Assembly: GCF_007859275.1 (NCBI RefSeq)
Contig: NZ_VOHC01000028.1
Span: forward strand, 299,539-363,538
DNA: 64,000 bases
Origin: Planomicrobium sp. CPCC 101079
Lineage (GTDB): Bacteria > Bacillota > Bacilli > Bacillales_A > Planococcaceae
Direction of reading: 5' to 3'
In this document: positions 15,367-23,558 of the stretch, in pieces
Layout: every line of letters starts with the position of its first letter
Position numbering within the stretch: the first letter of the stretch is position 1
The notes under the pieces: model-generated
Told to the model about the DNA's origin: nothing
What the model saw: only the letters and a program-made list of their open reading frames with translations
The model's database searches: none
Made by a program: the position numbers and the translations under genes

Positions 15367-16680
15367 ATGCAAGTGAAACGCCCTATTCCAAGAACAAAAG
15401 AGTTTGACAGCACTATGTCCCTCGTGAAAGAAGGATTTGATTTTATTCCGCGCCGCCGGCAAGCACTTGGCTCGGATATTTTCACAACACGATTTATGGG
15501 GCAAAAAGCGGTTTGCATCGCGGGAGAAGAAGCTGCAGCGCTCTTTTACGACCCTAAATACTTTAAACGCAAAGGCGCTTTGCCAAAGCCCTTGAAGAAA
15601 ACCTTGCTCGGTGAAGGCGGCATCCATGAACAAGACGGAGAAGAACATCATCACCGAAAGTTAATGTTTTTATCGATGATGACCCCTGAGCGGCTGGAAG
15701 ATATTAAACGGATGGTCATTGAAGAGCTGGATGCAAAAGTTTCAGAATGGCAAACCAAGAAACAAGTACGGCTATTTGATGAAGTGGAAGAAATTTTGGC
15801 TCGGGCCATCTGCCATTGGGCAGGCTTGCCATTAAAAGAAAGTGAGGTAAAACAGCGAACCCAAGAACTCTCGGCAATGGTCGATTCTTTTGGCGGTTCT
15901 CCTAAAAGGTTCAAGGAAGGTGCTGTAGCCCGGCAAAGCCAAGAAAAATGGCTTGAAGGAATCATCAAAGACATTCGCTCCGGCATTTATAATCCCCCTT
16001 CTTACACTGCGGCTTATATTGTGGCACATCATAAAGGGACCGACGGAAAATATTTGCCCCTCCATACAGCTGCCGTGGAGCTTAATAACGCTTACCGCCC
16101 GATGCAAGCCACCGCTTATTTGATTGCCTTTGGGGCACTCGCCCTTCACGAATATCCGGAGACCCGTGCAAAACTGCAAGCTGGACAAAACAACTACAGC
16201 CGAATGTTTGCGCAAGAAGTCCGTCGCTTTTATCCGTTCACTCCAGCCATGGGAGCAAAAGTAAAACGGGATTTCGTTTGGCACGGTTACCACTTCAAGA
16301 AAAATATGATGGTAATACTGGATATTTTCGGGACCAATCGCCATCCTGATAGTTGGACAAACGCTGATGAATTTATTCCTGAGCGCTTCCACGATTGGAA
16401 AGGCAGCCCGTTCGCCTTTGTTCAGCAAGGAGGCGGCGACCATTATATGGGCCACCGCTGTGCGGGCGAGTGGATGACCGTCATGATCATGCAGGCTTTC
16501 TTCAAGTACTTGACTGAAAACATCAGCTACACCGTTCCGGAACAAGATTTACGATATGATATGAGGCGCATGCCGACGCTGCCGAAAAGCAGATTCATCA
16601 TCAGCAATGTTAAGAAAGTTCAACCATCACCGGAAAATATCATTCTTTATCAGCAAAGTCAGGCAGCAGTAACACTATAG
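15367..16680 (+). CDS. CYP152-family fatty acid peroxygenase/decarboxylase (P450)
   Basis: A 437-residue cytochrome P450 of the H2O2-driven CYP152 group (P450-BSbeta, OleT). The heme ligand is Cys365 in QQGGGDHYMGHRCAGEW, with the two-residue insertion unique to this group. Arg244 in NAYRPMQA matches the carboxylate-binding Arg. His87 in GGIHEQDG aligns with His85 of the alkene-forming OleT; BSbeta has Gln there. Leu81 replaces the neighbouring Phe79. Substrates should be long-chain fatty acids, giving alpha/beta-hydroxy acids or terminal alkenes. The ATG at 15367 follows AAAGGAG by nine nt; a TTG at 15358 abuts the site. It is a single gene behind a SigB-like promoter, with a 20-residue C-terminal tail of no clear role. 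Confidence 0.93.
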   Translation: MQVKRPIPRTKEFDSTMSLVKEGFDFIPRRRQALGSDIFTTRFMGQKAVCIAGEEAAALFYDPKYFKRKGALPKPLKKTLLGEGGIHEQDGEEHHHRKLMFLSMMTPERLEDIKRMVIEELDAKVSEWQTKKQVRLFDEVEEILARAICHWAGLPLKESEVKQRTQELSAMVDSFGGSPKRFKEGAVARQSQEKWLEGIIKDIRSGIYNPPSYTAAYIVAHHKGTDGKYLPLHTAAVELNNAYRPMQATAYLIAFGALALHEYPETRAKLQAGQNNYSRMFAQEVRRFYPFTPAMGAKVKRDFVWHGYHFKKNMMVILDIFGTNRHPDSWTNADEFIPERFHDWKGSPFAFVQQGGGDHYMGHRCAGEWMTVMIMQAFFKYLTENISYTVPEQDLRYDMRRMPTLPKSRFIISNVKKVQPSPENIILYQQSQAAVTL

Positions 16681-16792
16681 ATACAACCGCAAAGCCGTTC
16701 CCGCTTCCTTTTCTCCCTCTCAACAGAAGGTTGACGATCGTGAAGCGCTCTGCGACAATTCTTCCTTAAAATTCAATCAATCAAAACCCGAA

Positions 16793-16821
16793 TTGACAGG
16801 AAATCCAAAGTCTTATAGTAT
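16793..16821 (+). promoter_or_regulatory. SigA promoter of queF
   Basis: TTGACA (16793-16798), 17-nt spacer, TAGTAT (16816-16821); the start would be near 16828, just before the preQ1 aptamer. Confidence 0.8.
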
Positions 16822-16850
16822 GGGTTAGTAAAACCAAATAACCCGGTTCC

Positions 16851-16892
16851 GGGAGAGGTTCATAGCATTTCACCCTCTATAAAAAACTATGG
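16851..16892 (+). ncRNA. preQ1-I riboswitch
   Basis: The sequence GGGAGAGGTTC-ATAG-C, then CACCCTCT and ATAAAAAACTA matches the compact preQ1-I aptamer: a GAGGxT/CCTCT stem and an A-rich tail that folds into the pseudoknot. An expression-platform terminator and queF follow. Its ligand, preQ1, is the product of QueF, so this is end-product feedback. Confidence 0.93.
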
Positions 16893-16905
16893 ATTGTTGA
16901 AACTC

Positions 16906-16939
16906 AGCCAAATCCACATGCGATTCGGCTTTTTCTTTT
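16906..16939 (+). terminator. preQ1 riboswitch terminator
   Basis: AGCCAAATC-CACATGC-GATTCGGCT with one mismatch, then TTTTTCTTTT, between the aptamer and queF. It is the likely OFF state when preQ1 is bound. Confidence 0.8.
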
Positions 16940-16992
16940 GTCCATTTTTTATAGGCTGCTCTCAAACCGGCATTTTTAAGGAGGCCTTTCCA

Positions 16993-17487
16993 ATGGCAGG
17001 AAGAAACGAAGACACACTAGACCACTTATCACTTCTCGGCAATCAAAACACCAAATATAAATTCGAATACGATCCAGATATTCTCGAACCGATTGACAAT
17101 TTGCACACACGGGATTATTTCGTGAAATTCAATTGCCCAGAATTCACTTCACTGTGCCCGCAAACCGGACAGCCGGATTTTGCGACCATTTACTTGAGCT
17201 TTATCCCGGACAAAAAACTGGTGGAAAGCAAATCGTTGAAGCTGTATTTGTTCAGCTTCCGCAACCACGGCGATTTTCATGAAGACGTCGTCAACATCAT
17301 CATGAATGATTTAATCAAATTGATGGATCCCCGCTACATCGAGGTATGGGGCAAATTCACACCGCGCGGCGGCTTGTCGATCGATCCTTATACCAACTAC
17401 GGTAAACCAGGGACAAAATACGAAGAAATGGCTTCTTATCGTATGATGAACCACGATATGTATCCGGAAACCATTACGAACCGTTAA
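16993..17487 (+). CDS. queF: NADPH-dependent 7-cyano-7-deazaguanine reductase
   Basis: A 164-residue short-form QueF that reduces preQ0 to preQ1 in queuosine synthesis. The thioimide-forming Cys is in [17 protein letters not shown] (about residue 55, the second Cys), the NADPH-binding E-S-K-S-L-K motif follows, and the HEDVVN segment has the family's His/Glu. The ATG at 16993 follows AAGGAGG; an upstream in-frame start at 16894 would read through the riboswitch terminator. It is monocistronic under a preQ1-I riboswitch. The queCDE genes are not in the window. Confidence 0.95.
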   Translation: MAGRNEDTLDHLSLLGNQNTKYKFEYDPDILEPIDNLHTRDYFVKFNCPEFTSLCPQTGQPDFATIYLSFIPDKKLVESKSLKLYLFSFRNHGDFHEDVVNIIMNDLIKLMDPRYIEVWGKFTPRGGLSIDPYTNYGKPGTKYEEMASYRMMNHDMYPETITNR

Positions 17488-17506
17488 TCTTCTTGAGACA
17501 GACCAT

Positions 17507-17539
17507 AAAAAGCCGGAAGCATTACGCTTCCGGCTTTTT
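17507..17539. terminator. Bidirectional intrinsic terminator
   Basis: AAAAAGCCGGAAGC-ATTAC-GCTTCCGGCTTTTT between convergent queF and the EEP nuclease gene. Confidence 0.92.
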
Positions 17540-17556
17540 CCGTATACTATAAACCT

Positions 17557-18399
17557 TTATGCTTTTTGAAGTTCGGCTGCTGTCGGCTGTTCTGAAGGCT
17601 TTTTGGTTTTCATGACGATCAAATCAGCAAGAATCGGAAGGTGGTCGGAGACAGCCGTGTCCATAACCGCTGTTTGGGCAACCTCAAATTCGCCATCCAT
17701 GAAAATATAATCGATGCGCGTTACCGGTTTTAATAGTTCACCGGCAGCTTCATTTTTATAAGAAGCGGGATACGTATAAGCATCCCCTCTTTTCATTTTT
17801 AAGAAGACATCTGAAAACTCTTTTTTCATTTTCTTCATTTCCGCATGATCCGGTGCAGCGTTGAAATCCCCAGCAATGATCCGAGGAAAGCGGTCATTGC
17901 CTGCTATGTTGAGAAGTTCTTTTATACTGACTTCCAGTTCTTCATCCTTAAAAGCTAAATGTGTATTAAAAACGCTAATATGAGATCCTTTTACTTCAAT
18001 GACCGCTTCAAGGACGCCGCGTTGTTCATTGTGCCCAATTGGAGTAATCACTTGGCGCAAAAGATGATTTTCCACATACTTGATCGGGTATTTGCTTAAA
18101 ATCGCATTCCCATACTGCGGTCTTGGCATCTCAGGCATCTCCGGCTCCAAATCCAGCGTTGCCCCAAAAGCCGCATGCATCCCCAATCGTTTGCTAAGCC
18201 AATCCACTTGATCCATAAAAGAACTACGTGCTGAAAAATGGCGGTCTACTTCCTGCAAGGCTACAATGCCGGCACAGGAATCTTCAATCACTGAAGCCGT
18301 TTTCTCCAAATCTACCGTACCATCCATTCCCAATCCATGAGCGATATTGAACGACATTACCTTGACAGAAACGATTGGAGCCATGTTCTTCTCAGTCAC
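17557..18399 (-). CDS. Endonuclease/exonuclease/phosphatase (EEP) family protein
   Basis: A 280-residue cytoplasmic DNase I-fold enzyme with all catalytic blocks: MSFNIAHG (N-terminal Asn), ALQEVD (metal-binding Glu), GDFNA (Asp/Asn), RIDYIF and the C-terminal SDHLPI (Asp-His). Such proteins hydrolyse phosphodiesters or phosphomonoesters in nucleic acids, lipids or sugars; no secretion signal is present. The promoter is TTGAAG-16-TATGAT at 18429-18456 on the minus strand. Single gene. Confidence 0.88.
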   Translation of the reverse strand: MTEKNMAPIVSVKVMSFNIAHGLGMDGTVDLEKTASVIEDSCAGIVALQEVDRHFSARSSFMDQVDWLSKRLGMHAAFGATLDLEPEMPEMPRPQYGNAILSKYPIKYVENHLLRQVITPIGHNEQRGVLEAVIEVKGSHISVFNTHLAFKDEELEVSIKELLNIAGNDRFPRIIAGDFNAAPDHAEMKKMKKEFSDVFLKMKRGDAYTYPASYKNEAAGELLKPVTRIDYIFMDGEFEVAQTAVMDTAVSDHLPILADLIVMKTKKPSEQPTAAELQKA

Positions 18400-18428
18400 T
18401 ATAATCCTCTCCCTTTCAAATAAAACAA

Positions 18429-18456
18429 ATCATAGGCTAGAGTGCTATAGCTTCAA
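18429..18456 (-). promoter_or_regulatory. Promoter of the EEP gene
   Basis: Minus-strand TTGAAG (18451-18456), 16-nt spacer, TATGAT (18429-18434), about 30 bp before the ATG. Confidence 0.6.
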
Positions 18457-18530
18457 TTATAGCAAAGAATCCATTAAAATGTATTCACTTTATGTAAATT
18501 TTATGAAGATTTCATTAATATTATCCCGAA

Positions 18531-18568
18531 AAGAAACTGGGTCTAATTAATTAGACCCAGTTTCTTTT
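18531..18568. terminator. Perfect 36-bp palindromic terminator
   Basis: AAGAAACTGGGTCTAATT is followed at once by its exact reverse complement, with T-rich ends. It terminates the MerR-ABC operon on the minus strand. Confidence 0.85.
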
Positions 18569-18574
18569 ACAATT

Positions 18575-19342
18575 TTAAAATTGTTTACTGCCTGTGTAGA
18601 TAGAAATCGCATCTCTAAGAAATTGGGCGGTTCCCGGTTGCTCCTTGTCGTAATAAGCGCTGAACCGCTCATCATCTACGTACATTTGTGCAAGGCCAGC
18701 ATGTGCTTCTTTACTGTAGTTTGGCCAAGTGAACATCAGCCATCGTTTGTGGAGCCCAGCCGCCTTTTGAGCGGCGGTGCTTTTGGGATCGCCTGTTTTG
18801 AACGCTTCCGCAAGTACAGCTCGAAACTCTTCTTCCAGGCTCATAAATTCTGCGTACCGCGCTTCCGACATATTCAGCATTTTGGCATTTGATGCATCTA
18901 CCATATCATTGCCGTATTTCTCCCGGATTTCTTCTCCATACTGTTTTTCGTTGTTCTCAATCAGCTTTTGTTTAAAACCTTCAAATTTTTTGCTGTCAGC
19001 CATTTGACTCTTCCCTTCTGTTGCGGAAATGGTATTTTCCACATTATTGATCAAGAGGTCCAGTTGCCTGCGTTTGGCAAGGAGTTGTTCCCGATGCTGT
19101 TTCAAAGCTGCAGCACCATCGAACAAAGGATCGTTGACTATTTTCTTGATATGATCCAAATCCAAGCCAAGCTCTCGGTAAAAAAGTATCTGCTGCAGCT
19201 TATCCACCTCGTTTTTTCCGTAGATGCGGTATCCAGATGGATTTTTTCTGGCCGGCTTCAAAATGCCGATTTCATCATAATATCGAAGTGTCCGAGTGCT
19301 GATTCCCGCCAGTTTCCCCATCTTTTGAACAGTATATTCCAT
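18575..19342 (-). CDS. MerR-family regulator with TipAS drug-binding domain
   Basis: A 255-residue regulator. An N-terminal MerR winged helix (YTVQKMGKLAGISTRTLRYYDEIGIL, then GYRIYG) is followed by a coiled-coil dimer helix and a C-terminal TipAS-like domain (about residues 120-250) that in TipA/Mta/SkgA proteins binds hydrophobic antibiotics. The ATG at 19342 follows AGGAGG by six nt. It is 61 nt downstream of an ABC multidrug exporter in the same direction, which suggests it controls that operon in response to a drug. Confidence 0.88.
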   Translation of the reverse strand: MEYTVQKMGKLAGISTRTLRYYDEIGILKPARKNPSGYRIYGKNEVDKLQQILFYRELGLDLDHIKKIVNDPLFDGAAALKQHREQLLAKRRQLDLLINNVENTISATEGKSQMADSKKFEGFKQKLIENNEKQYGEEIREKYGNDMVDASNAKMLNMSEARYAEFMSLEEEFRAVLAEAFKTGDPKSTAAQKAAGLHKRWLMFTWPNYSKEAHAGLAQMYVDDERFSAYYDKEQPGTAQFLRDAISIYTGSKQF

Positions 19343-19403
19343 CCCTTCACCTCCTGATAGCTCCACTCTACACCTTTACGCAACGTCAAGGTCAAGCCGA
19401 ATT

Positions 19404-21143
19404 TCACGTTAATTGCTGTTCCGCAAATTCACGGTAAAGAGGATGGGTTTCCGCCAATTTCAAGTGGGTCCCGATGCCGGTCACCCGCCCTTTCTCAATA
19501 AAGACGATTTTATCTGCATCGACAATGGTAGATAATCGGTGGGCGATGACTAACGTAGTGCGGCCTTCCATAAGGCGGCTCAGCGCTTGCTGGACAATTC
19601 CTTCTGACTGGCTGTCTAGGCTAGCGGTCGCTTCATCCATCATAAGGATTTTCGGGTCTCGCAAAAAAGCCCGGGCAATCGCAATACGCTGGCGTTGTCC
19701 GCCAGACAACTTAACGCCCCTCTCGCCCACTTCTGTATCCAACCCAGCGGGAAAATCACGGATAAATGCCTCTGCATATGCCATGCCAGCTACTTTCCAT
19801 AATTTTTCATCGGATATGTTATTGGCGTTTGGCAAGCCATAAACCAGATTCTCGCGTATCGAGCCGCCCATCATTGCGCTTTCCTGAGAAACATAACCGA
19901 TTTGGCTGCGCCAAGACGGCAGCGACAAATTGTTGATTGGAATGCCGCCTATCATGATTTCTCCGGACAAGGGTTCATAAAAACGTTCGACCAGTCCAAA
20001 AATTGTTGTTTTCCCGCTTCCGCTCGGGCCTGCAAAAGCAATCATTTCACCAGGCTGCGCCTTGAATGACACGTCTTGCAAAACCGGTTCTCCCATTTCA
20101 TAAGCGAAACTGACATTCGACACCTGCAGAGTTTTATGGGCTATGTCCAATTCAAGCCCTTGCTCTTCTTCCTCCTGCGTCAAATCTAAAATGCCAATGA
20201 TGCGTCCGGTCGCCCCTTTCGCTTTTTGAAGTTCTGTAAAAAACAAAGCGAATGTAGTGACAGGCATGATGATTTGAAATAAATACAATAAAAAGGCGAC
20301 AAGCGAACCTGTCGACATCGTACCTTCAGCTACACGGATGCCCCCATAACCGATAATCACAACAATGACGACCATCACTACTGTATACATGAGCGGAGCA
20401 ATAAGCGCATAAATTTTTGCCTCTTTCAACCCGAGTGAAAAAAGTTTCTGAATACCCTTCAAGCCTCTGTCTTCTTCCACACCTTCAGCTGTCGATGATT
20501 TCATCAAACGGATTTCGCCCATCGTTTGCTGGACATGCCCCGTGAAGACAGCTGTCTCGTCTTGTAAATTACGTGAAATTTTAGCCATGCGGCGGCCAAG
20601 GGGAATCATCGCCGCTACTGTTACCGGCACTGCCAAAAGCATGATCAATGTCATTTTCCAGTCAAGAACGAGCAGAATTATAACGGCGCCAATAATTGAA
20701 ACGATGCCGTTGATAAACTGTGGGAAGTGGTCTGTGATCAAGTTGCGGACAATCCCTGTATCGTTGACGATTCGGCTGACCGTTTCTCCGCTTGATTGCT
20801 GGTCAAAATAAGGGACGCGGAGCCGAATCAATTTTACCCACATCCGCTCGCGTAGCCCAGCAACCACTTTTTGTCCGACCATGCTAAGCAAGTAAATGGA
20901 TAGCCCGCTGATAACAGCTTGCAAGATAAAAGCTGCGGCAAGGCCACCGATTAGCATGGGGCTAAGGGAATCGACAGAAAAACCATCCACTAAATTCTTA
21001 GTCAACAACGGCACTAAAAGTCCGACAAGTGTTGTGACCAAGCTTGCCGCTAAGCCGGCAATCAGAGCCCATTTAGGAATCTTCAAAGATAAAAGCAAAG
21101 AAATGAATGGTTTTAACGCTGTTTTTTCTTGCGGTTGCTCCAT
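19404..21143 (-). CDS. ABC multidrug exporter (BmrA/LmrA type half-transporter)
   Basis: A 579-residue half-transporter that should homodimerise. The N-terminal membrane domain (six helices, about residues 25-320) is fused to an ATPase domain with Walker A AGPSGSGKTT (about residue 370), Q-loop YVSQESAM, signature LSGGQRQR, Walker B ILMMDEATAS and H-loop AHRLST. The ATG at 21143 is 8 nt after AGGAG. It is followed by the MerR/TipAS regulator and preceded by GNAT and MFS genes in the same direction. Exported drugs are unknown. Confidence 0.92.
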   Translation of the reverse strand: MEQPQEKTALKPFISLLLSLKIPKWALIAGLAASLVTTLVGLLVPLLTKNLVDGFSVDSLSPMLIGGLAAAFILQAVISGLSIYLLSMVGQKVVAGLRERMWVKLIRLRVPYFDQQSSGETVSRIVNDTGIVRNLITDHFPQFINGIVSIIGAVIILLVLDWKMTLIMLLAVPVTVAAMIPLGRRMAKISRNLQDETAVFTGHVQQTMGEIRLMKSSTAEGVEEDRGLKGIQKLFSLGLKEAKIYALIAPLMYTVVMVVIVVIIGYGGIRVAEGTMSTGSLVAFLLYLFQIIMPVTTFALFFTELQKAKGATGRIIGILDLTQEEEEQGLELDIAHKTLQVSNVSFAYEMGEPVLQDVSFKAQPGEMIAFAGPSGSGKTTIFGLVERFYEPLSGEIMIGGIPINNLSLPSWRSQIGYVSQESAMMGGSIRENLVYGLPNANNISDEKLWKVAGMAYAEAFIRDFPAGLDTEVGERGVKLSGGQRQRIAIARAFLRDPKILMMDEATASLDSQSEGIVQQALSRLMEGRTTLVIAHRLSTIVDADKIVFIEKGRVTGIGTHLKLAETHPLYREFAEQQLT

Positions 21144-21188
21144 AATCAAAACTCCTATCCTTTAGATAAAGTTTTTCAACAGCTTACA

Positions 21189-21749
21189 TCAGGTGATTTT
21201 TGCGTAGATGCAAGTATCGGTCAACCGCTTGCCGTCAACAGACAGCTCATCGTTGCGCAAAATGCCTTCAAGCACAAATCCTAGCTTTTCCGGGATGGCC
21301 CGGCTTCTGCTATTTTTTGCATCGCACCTGATCTCTACGCGCCTGCACAAAAAGCCTTCAATTGCCAAGCGGTTCAATGCTTCCACCGCTTCCACCATAT
21401 AACCGGATCCGCTCCATTTCGTATCGATCCAATAGCCGATTTCCATTTTCGGAATTTCCCATTCAATATCGTGGAAGCCTGTCGTGCCGATAAAATCACC
21501 AGTGTTCCTGTGAAAAATGAGATAACGCAAGTTCTCCCGCTTTAAAAATTGAATATGGGCCTCCAGCAAATTAATTTCAGTTTCTTCAGGGGTTGGCAAA
21601 GTTTGCACAAATGGCAGCCATGGTTTTAATTCATCAAGAGAAGAGCGTATTGCGGCATTTACTTTCTCTCCATCGCCAGGCAGCGGCATCCGAAGAAGCA
21701 GCCGCTCCGTTTGGATTTCCTTCGGTATTTCAGGCAATCCGGTCTCCAT
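21189..21749 (-). CDS. RimJ/RimL-type GNAT acetyltransferase
   Basis: A 186-residue N-acetyltransferase of the ribosomal-protein/aminoglycoside 3 (RimJ/L) subgroup: TERLLLRMPLPGD at the start, GTTGFHDIEW and MEIGYWIDTKWSGSGYMVEAVEAL containing the acetyl-CoA loop, ending with IPEKLGFVLEGILRND. The ATG lies 17 nt after the MFS stop, so the two genes are cotranscribed. It may acetylate a ribosomal protein or a small toxin; the neighbouring exporters make self-protection a plausible setting. Confidence 0.88.
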   Translation of the reverse strand: METGLPEIPKEIQTERLLLRMPLPGDGEKVNAAIRSSLDELKPWLPFVQTLPTPEETEINLLEAHIQFLKRENLRYLIFHRNTGDFIGTTGFHDIEWEIPKMEIGYWIDTKWSGSGYMVEAVEALNRLAIEGFLCRRVEIRCDAKNSRSRAIPEKLGFVLEGILRNDELSVDGKRLTDTCIYAKIT

Positions 21750-21766
21750 TTTTTCACCTCTTCCCT

Positions 21767-22981
21767 TTAATGTGCTGCATTGATTTTTTTATCTTTTGGC
21801 AGTCCCAGCCCGACCAACCCAATAATCGGCAAGAACGAGACGACAACCATCGTTTCGTAGACGCCAATCGTGTCCATCAGCATACCGATGACGACACCGC
21901 CGATTGCGCCCATGCCAAAAGCCAAGCCAACAGTCAGCCCGGACATCGTCCCAATTTTGCTTGGCACCAGTTCTTGCGCATATACGACTGTCACAGAGAA
22001 GCTGAGCATGATGAAAAAGCCGATGAGCACGAGTAAAACTATAACAGCATACAGCGGTATGTAAGGCAGTATGGCTGCAAGCGGTATCGGCACCAAAAGC
22101 GACAGCACGATAACGTTTTTCCGGCCGACTCTGTCCGCTAGAGGACCGCCAAAGAAGGTTCCGGCAGCGCCGACGGCCAAAAACAAGAAGATGTACAATT
22201 GTCCTTGCTGAATCGTCAACCCGTAGGTTTCCATCAAATGGAAAATGTAAAAACTGGTCATGTTCGTTACATAAAACGAACGAGCGAAAATAATGATCAA
22301 CAACAATCCAAGGGCCACTCCCACTTGTTTTCTGGTCATTTCCGGCAGTGAAGAAAGAATTGGTTTTTTCTGTTTTTGCAGTTTTTCCTGCGCTAGCCGT
22401 TCCTTGTACCAAAAAGAAATCCGCATCAAAATAAAAATGCCGATAGCTGCCACGATTAAAAACAGTGCCGCGCCACTCTGTCCTAGCGGCACAAGGATAA
22501 ACGCGCTGATCAGCGGAGCGAGGGCTTGGCCAGAGTTCCCTCCGACTTGATAAATCGACTGGGACAATCCCCGTTTTGACTCTGCGGCCATGAATGATAC
22601 ACGCGACCCTTCAGGATGGAAAATGGCAGATCCAAAACCAAGAAACATTACCGCTACAAGAATCATCCAATATTCAGGAGCGAACGCCAGTCCCGCTATC
22701 CCAAGAAACGAACTTGTCATGCCGATCGGCAAGGCGTAAGGCATCGGCTTCCGGTCGCTGATATAGCCAACAACCGGCTGCAGGACGGACGCTACCATGT
22801 TTAACGCAAATGCAATGAGCCCCAATTGCGTATACGTCAACCCAAGGTCGGTTTCTAAAATTGGGAACATCGCCGGGATGACCGCCTGCAGGGAATCGTT
22901 TAGCAAATGGCACGCGCCTATTGCAAACATGACCGGATAAACCGGGTTTCCCGCTGCGGGAGAAGAAACTGCTTTTGCCAT
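21767..22981 (-). CDS. MFS transporter, fosmidomycin-resistance (Fsr) type
   Basis: A 404-residue major facilitator with about 12 hydrophobic segments. The N-terminal part (AIGACHLLNDSLQAVIPAMFP, then YTQLGLIAFALN and PVVGYISDR) is typical of the Fsr subfamily, and the second half repeats the loop motif GGPLADRVGRKN. The ATG at 22981 follows TTGGAGG by 7 nt. First gene of a probable operon with the GNAT gene. The family exports fosmidomycin-like or other small compounds; the specificity here is not shown. Confidence 0.87.
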   Translation of the reverse strand: MAKAVSSPAAGNPVYPVMFAIGACHLLNDSLQAVIPAMFPILETDLGLTYTQLGLIAFALNMVASVLQPVVGYISDRKPMPYALPIGMTSSFLGIAGLAFAPEYWMILVAVMFLGFGSAIFHPEGSRVSFMAAESKRGLSQSIYQVGGNSGQALAPLISAFILVPLGQSGAALFLIVAAIGIFILMRISFWYKERLAQEKLQKQKKPILSSLPEMTRKQVGVALGLLLIIIFARSFYVTNMTSFYIFHLMETYGLTIQQGQLYIFLFLAVGAAGTFFGGPLADRVGRKNVIVLSLLVPIPLAAILPYIPLYAVIVLLVLIGFFIMLSFSVTVVYAQELVPSKIGTMSGLTVGLAFGMGAIGGVVIGMLMDTIGVYETMVVVSFLPIIGLVGLGLPKDKKINAAH

Positions 22982-23076
22982 GACAATGCCTCCAATAACT
23001 AAAGTTTTATGGAATGCTTCCATTATAGAACAGTTCCTGCTGATCAGAAATCCTTTGGCCTATTTTACCCCAAGCA

Positions 23077-23114
23077 AAAAACACTTGCGGAAGCGAATCC
23101 ACAAGTGTTTTAAG
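23077..23114. terminator. Terminator of the DUF3817 gene
   Basis: AAAACACTTG...CAAGTGTTTT; the right arm overlaps the DUF3817 stop codon. T-run on the minus strand. Confidence 0.75.
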
Positions 23115-23415
23115 CGGCTTGAGCCTTTTTCCAATTTTTCAGCCGGCTATCCAGAACGAAATTGCCAAATGGGATAAACGCCACCGCAACTGCGCCAACC
23201 GCAAAACGGATCGGCCATTTCACCACGAAAGTTGCATAGACAATTACTAGACAATAAAGTGTAAACAATCCACCGTGAATCGCTCCTACCACACTCACCA
23301 CTTCCGGCAAATCAAAACCGTATTTAAGCGGCATTGCGATAAACAATAAAACCAATAACGAAGTGCCTTCCAAAAAACCCATTACCCGAAATTGCTCTAG
23401 TGCATTTTTAAACAT
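23110..23415 (-). CDS. DUF3817 membrane protein (YdzA-like)
   Basis: A 101-residue protein with three hydrophobic helices and the DUF3817 pattern FRVMGFLEGTSLLVLLFIAMPLKY broken by GFDLPEVVSVVGAIHGGLF, ending with a basic tail (RLKNWKKAQ). The conserved Glu in GFLEG and the HG of GAIHGGLF are family hallmarks. Often annotated as an integral membrane protein of unknown role. Monocistronic. Confidence 0.85.
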   Translation of the reverse strand: MFKNALEQFRVMGFLEGTSLLVLLFIAMPLKYGFDLPEVVSVVGAIHGGLFTLYCLVIVYATFVVKWPIRFAVGAVAVAFIPFGNFVLDSRLKNWKKAQAA

Positions 23416-23558
23416 TCAATTCCCCTCACAATCTACTTTCCATTATAAAAGCGGGGAATCTGGCCTGTACAGTTTTCCTGCAGCAAGTTTGCTAATAAAA
23501 TTCCCTTGCCTTCAACGTTTCGCCATAGTTTGCCAATAAATGCGCTAGTGGAACGGAT

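Noticed and set aside
15205..15654. 150-codon minus-strand frame over the P450 promoter and start
   Set aside because: No ribosome binding site or family match, and it opposes a clear P450 gene and its promoter.
16894..16992. Upstream extension of queF
   Set aside because: It would run through the preQ1 expression-platform terminator; the ATG at 16993 has AAGGAGG and the family N-terminus.
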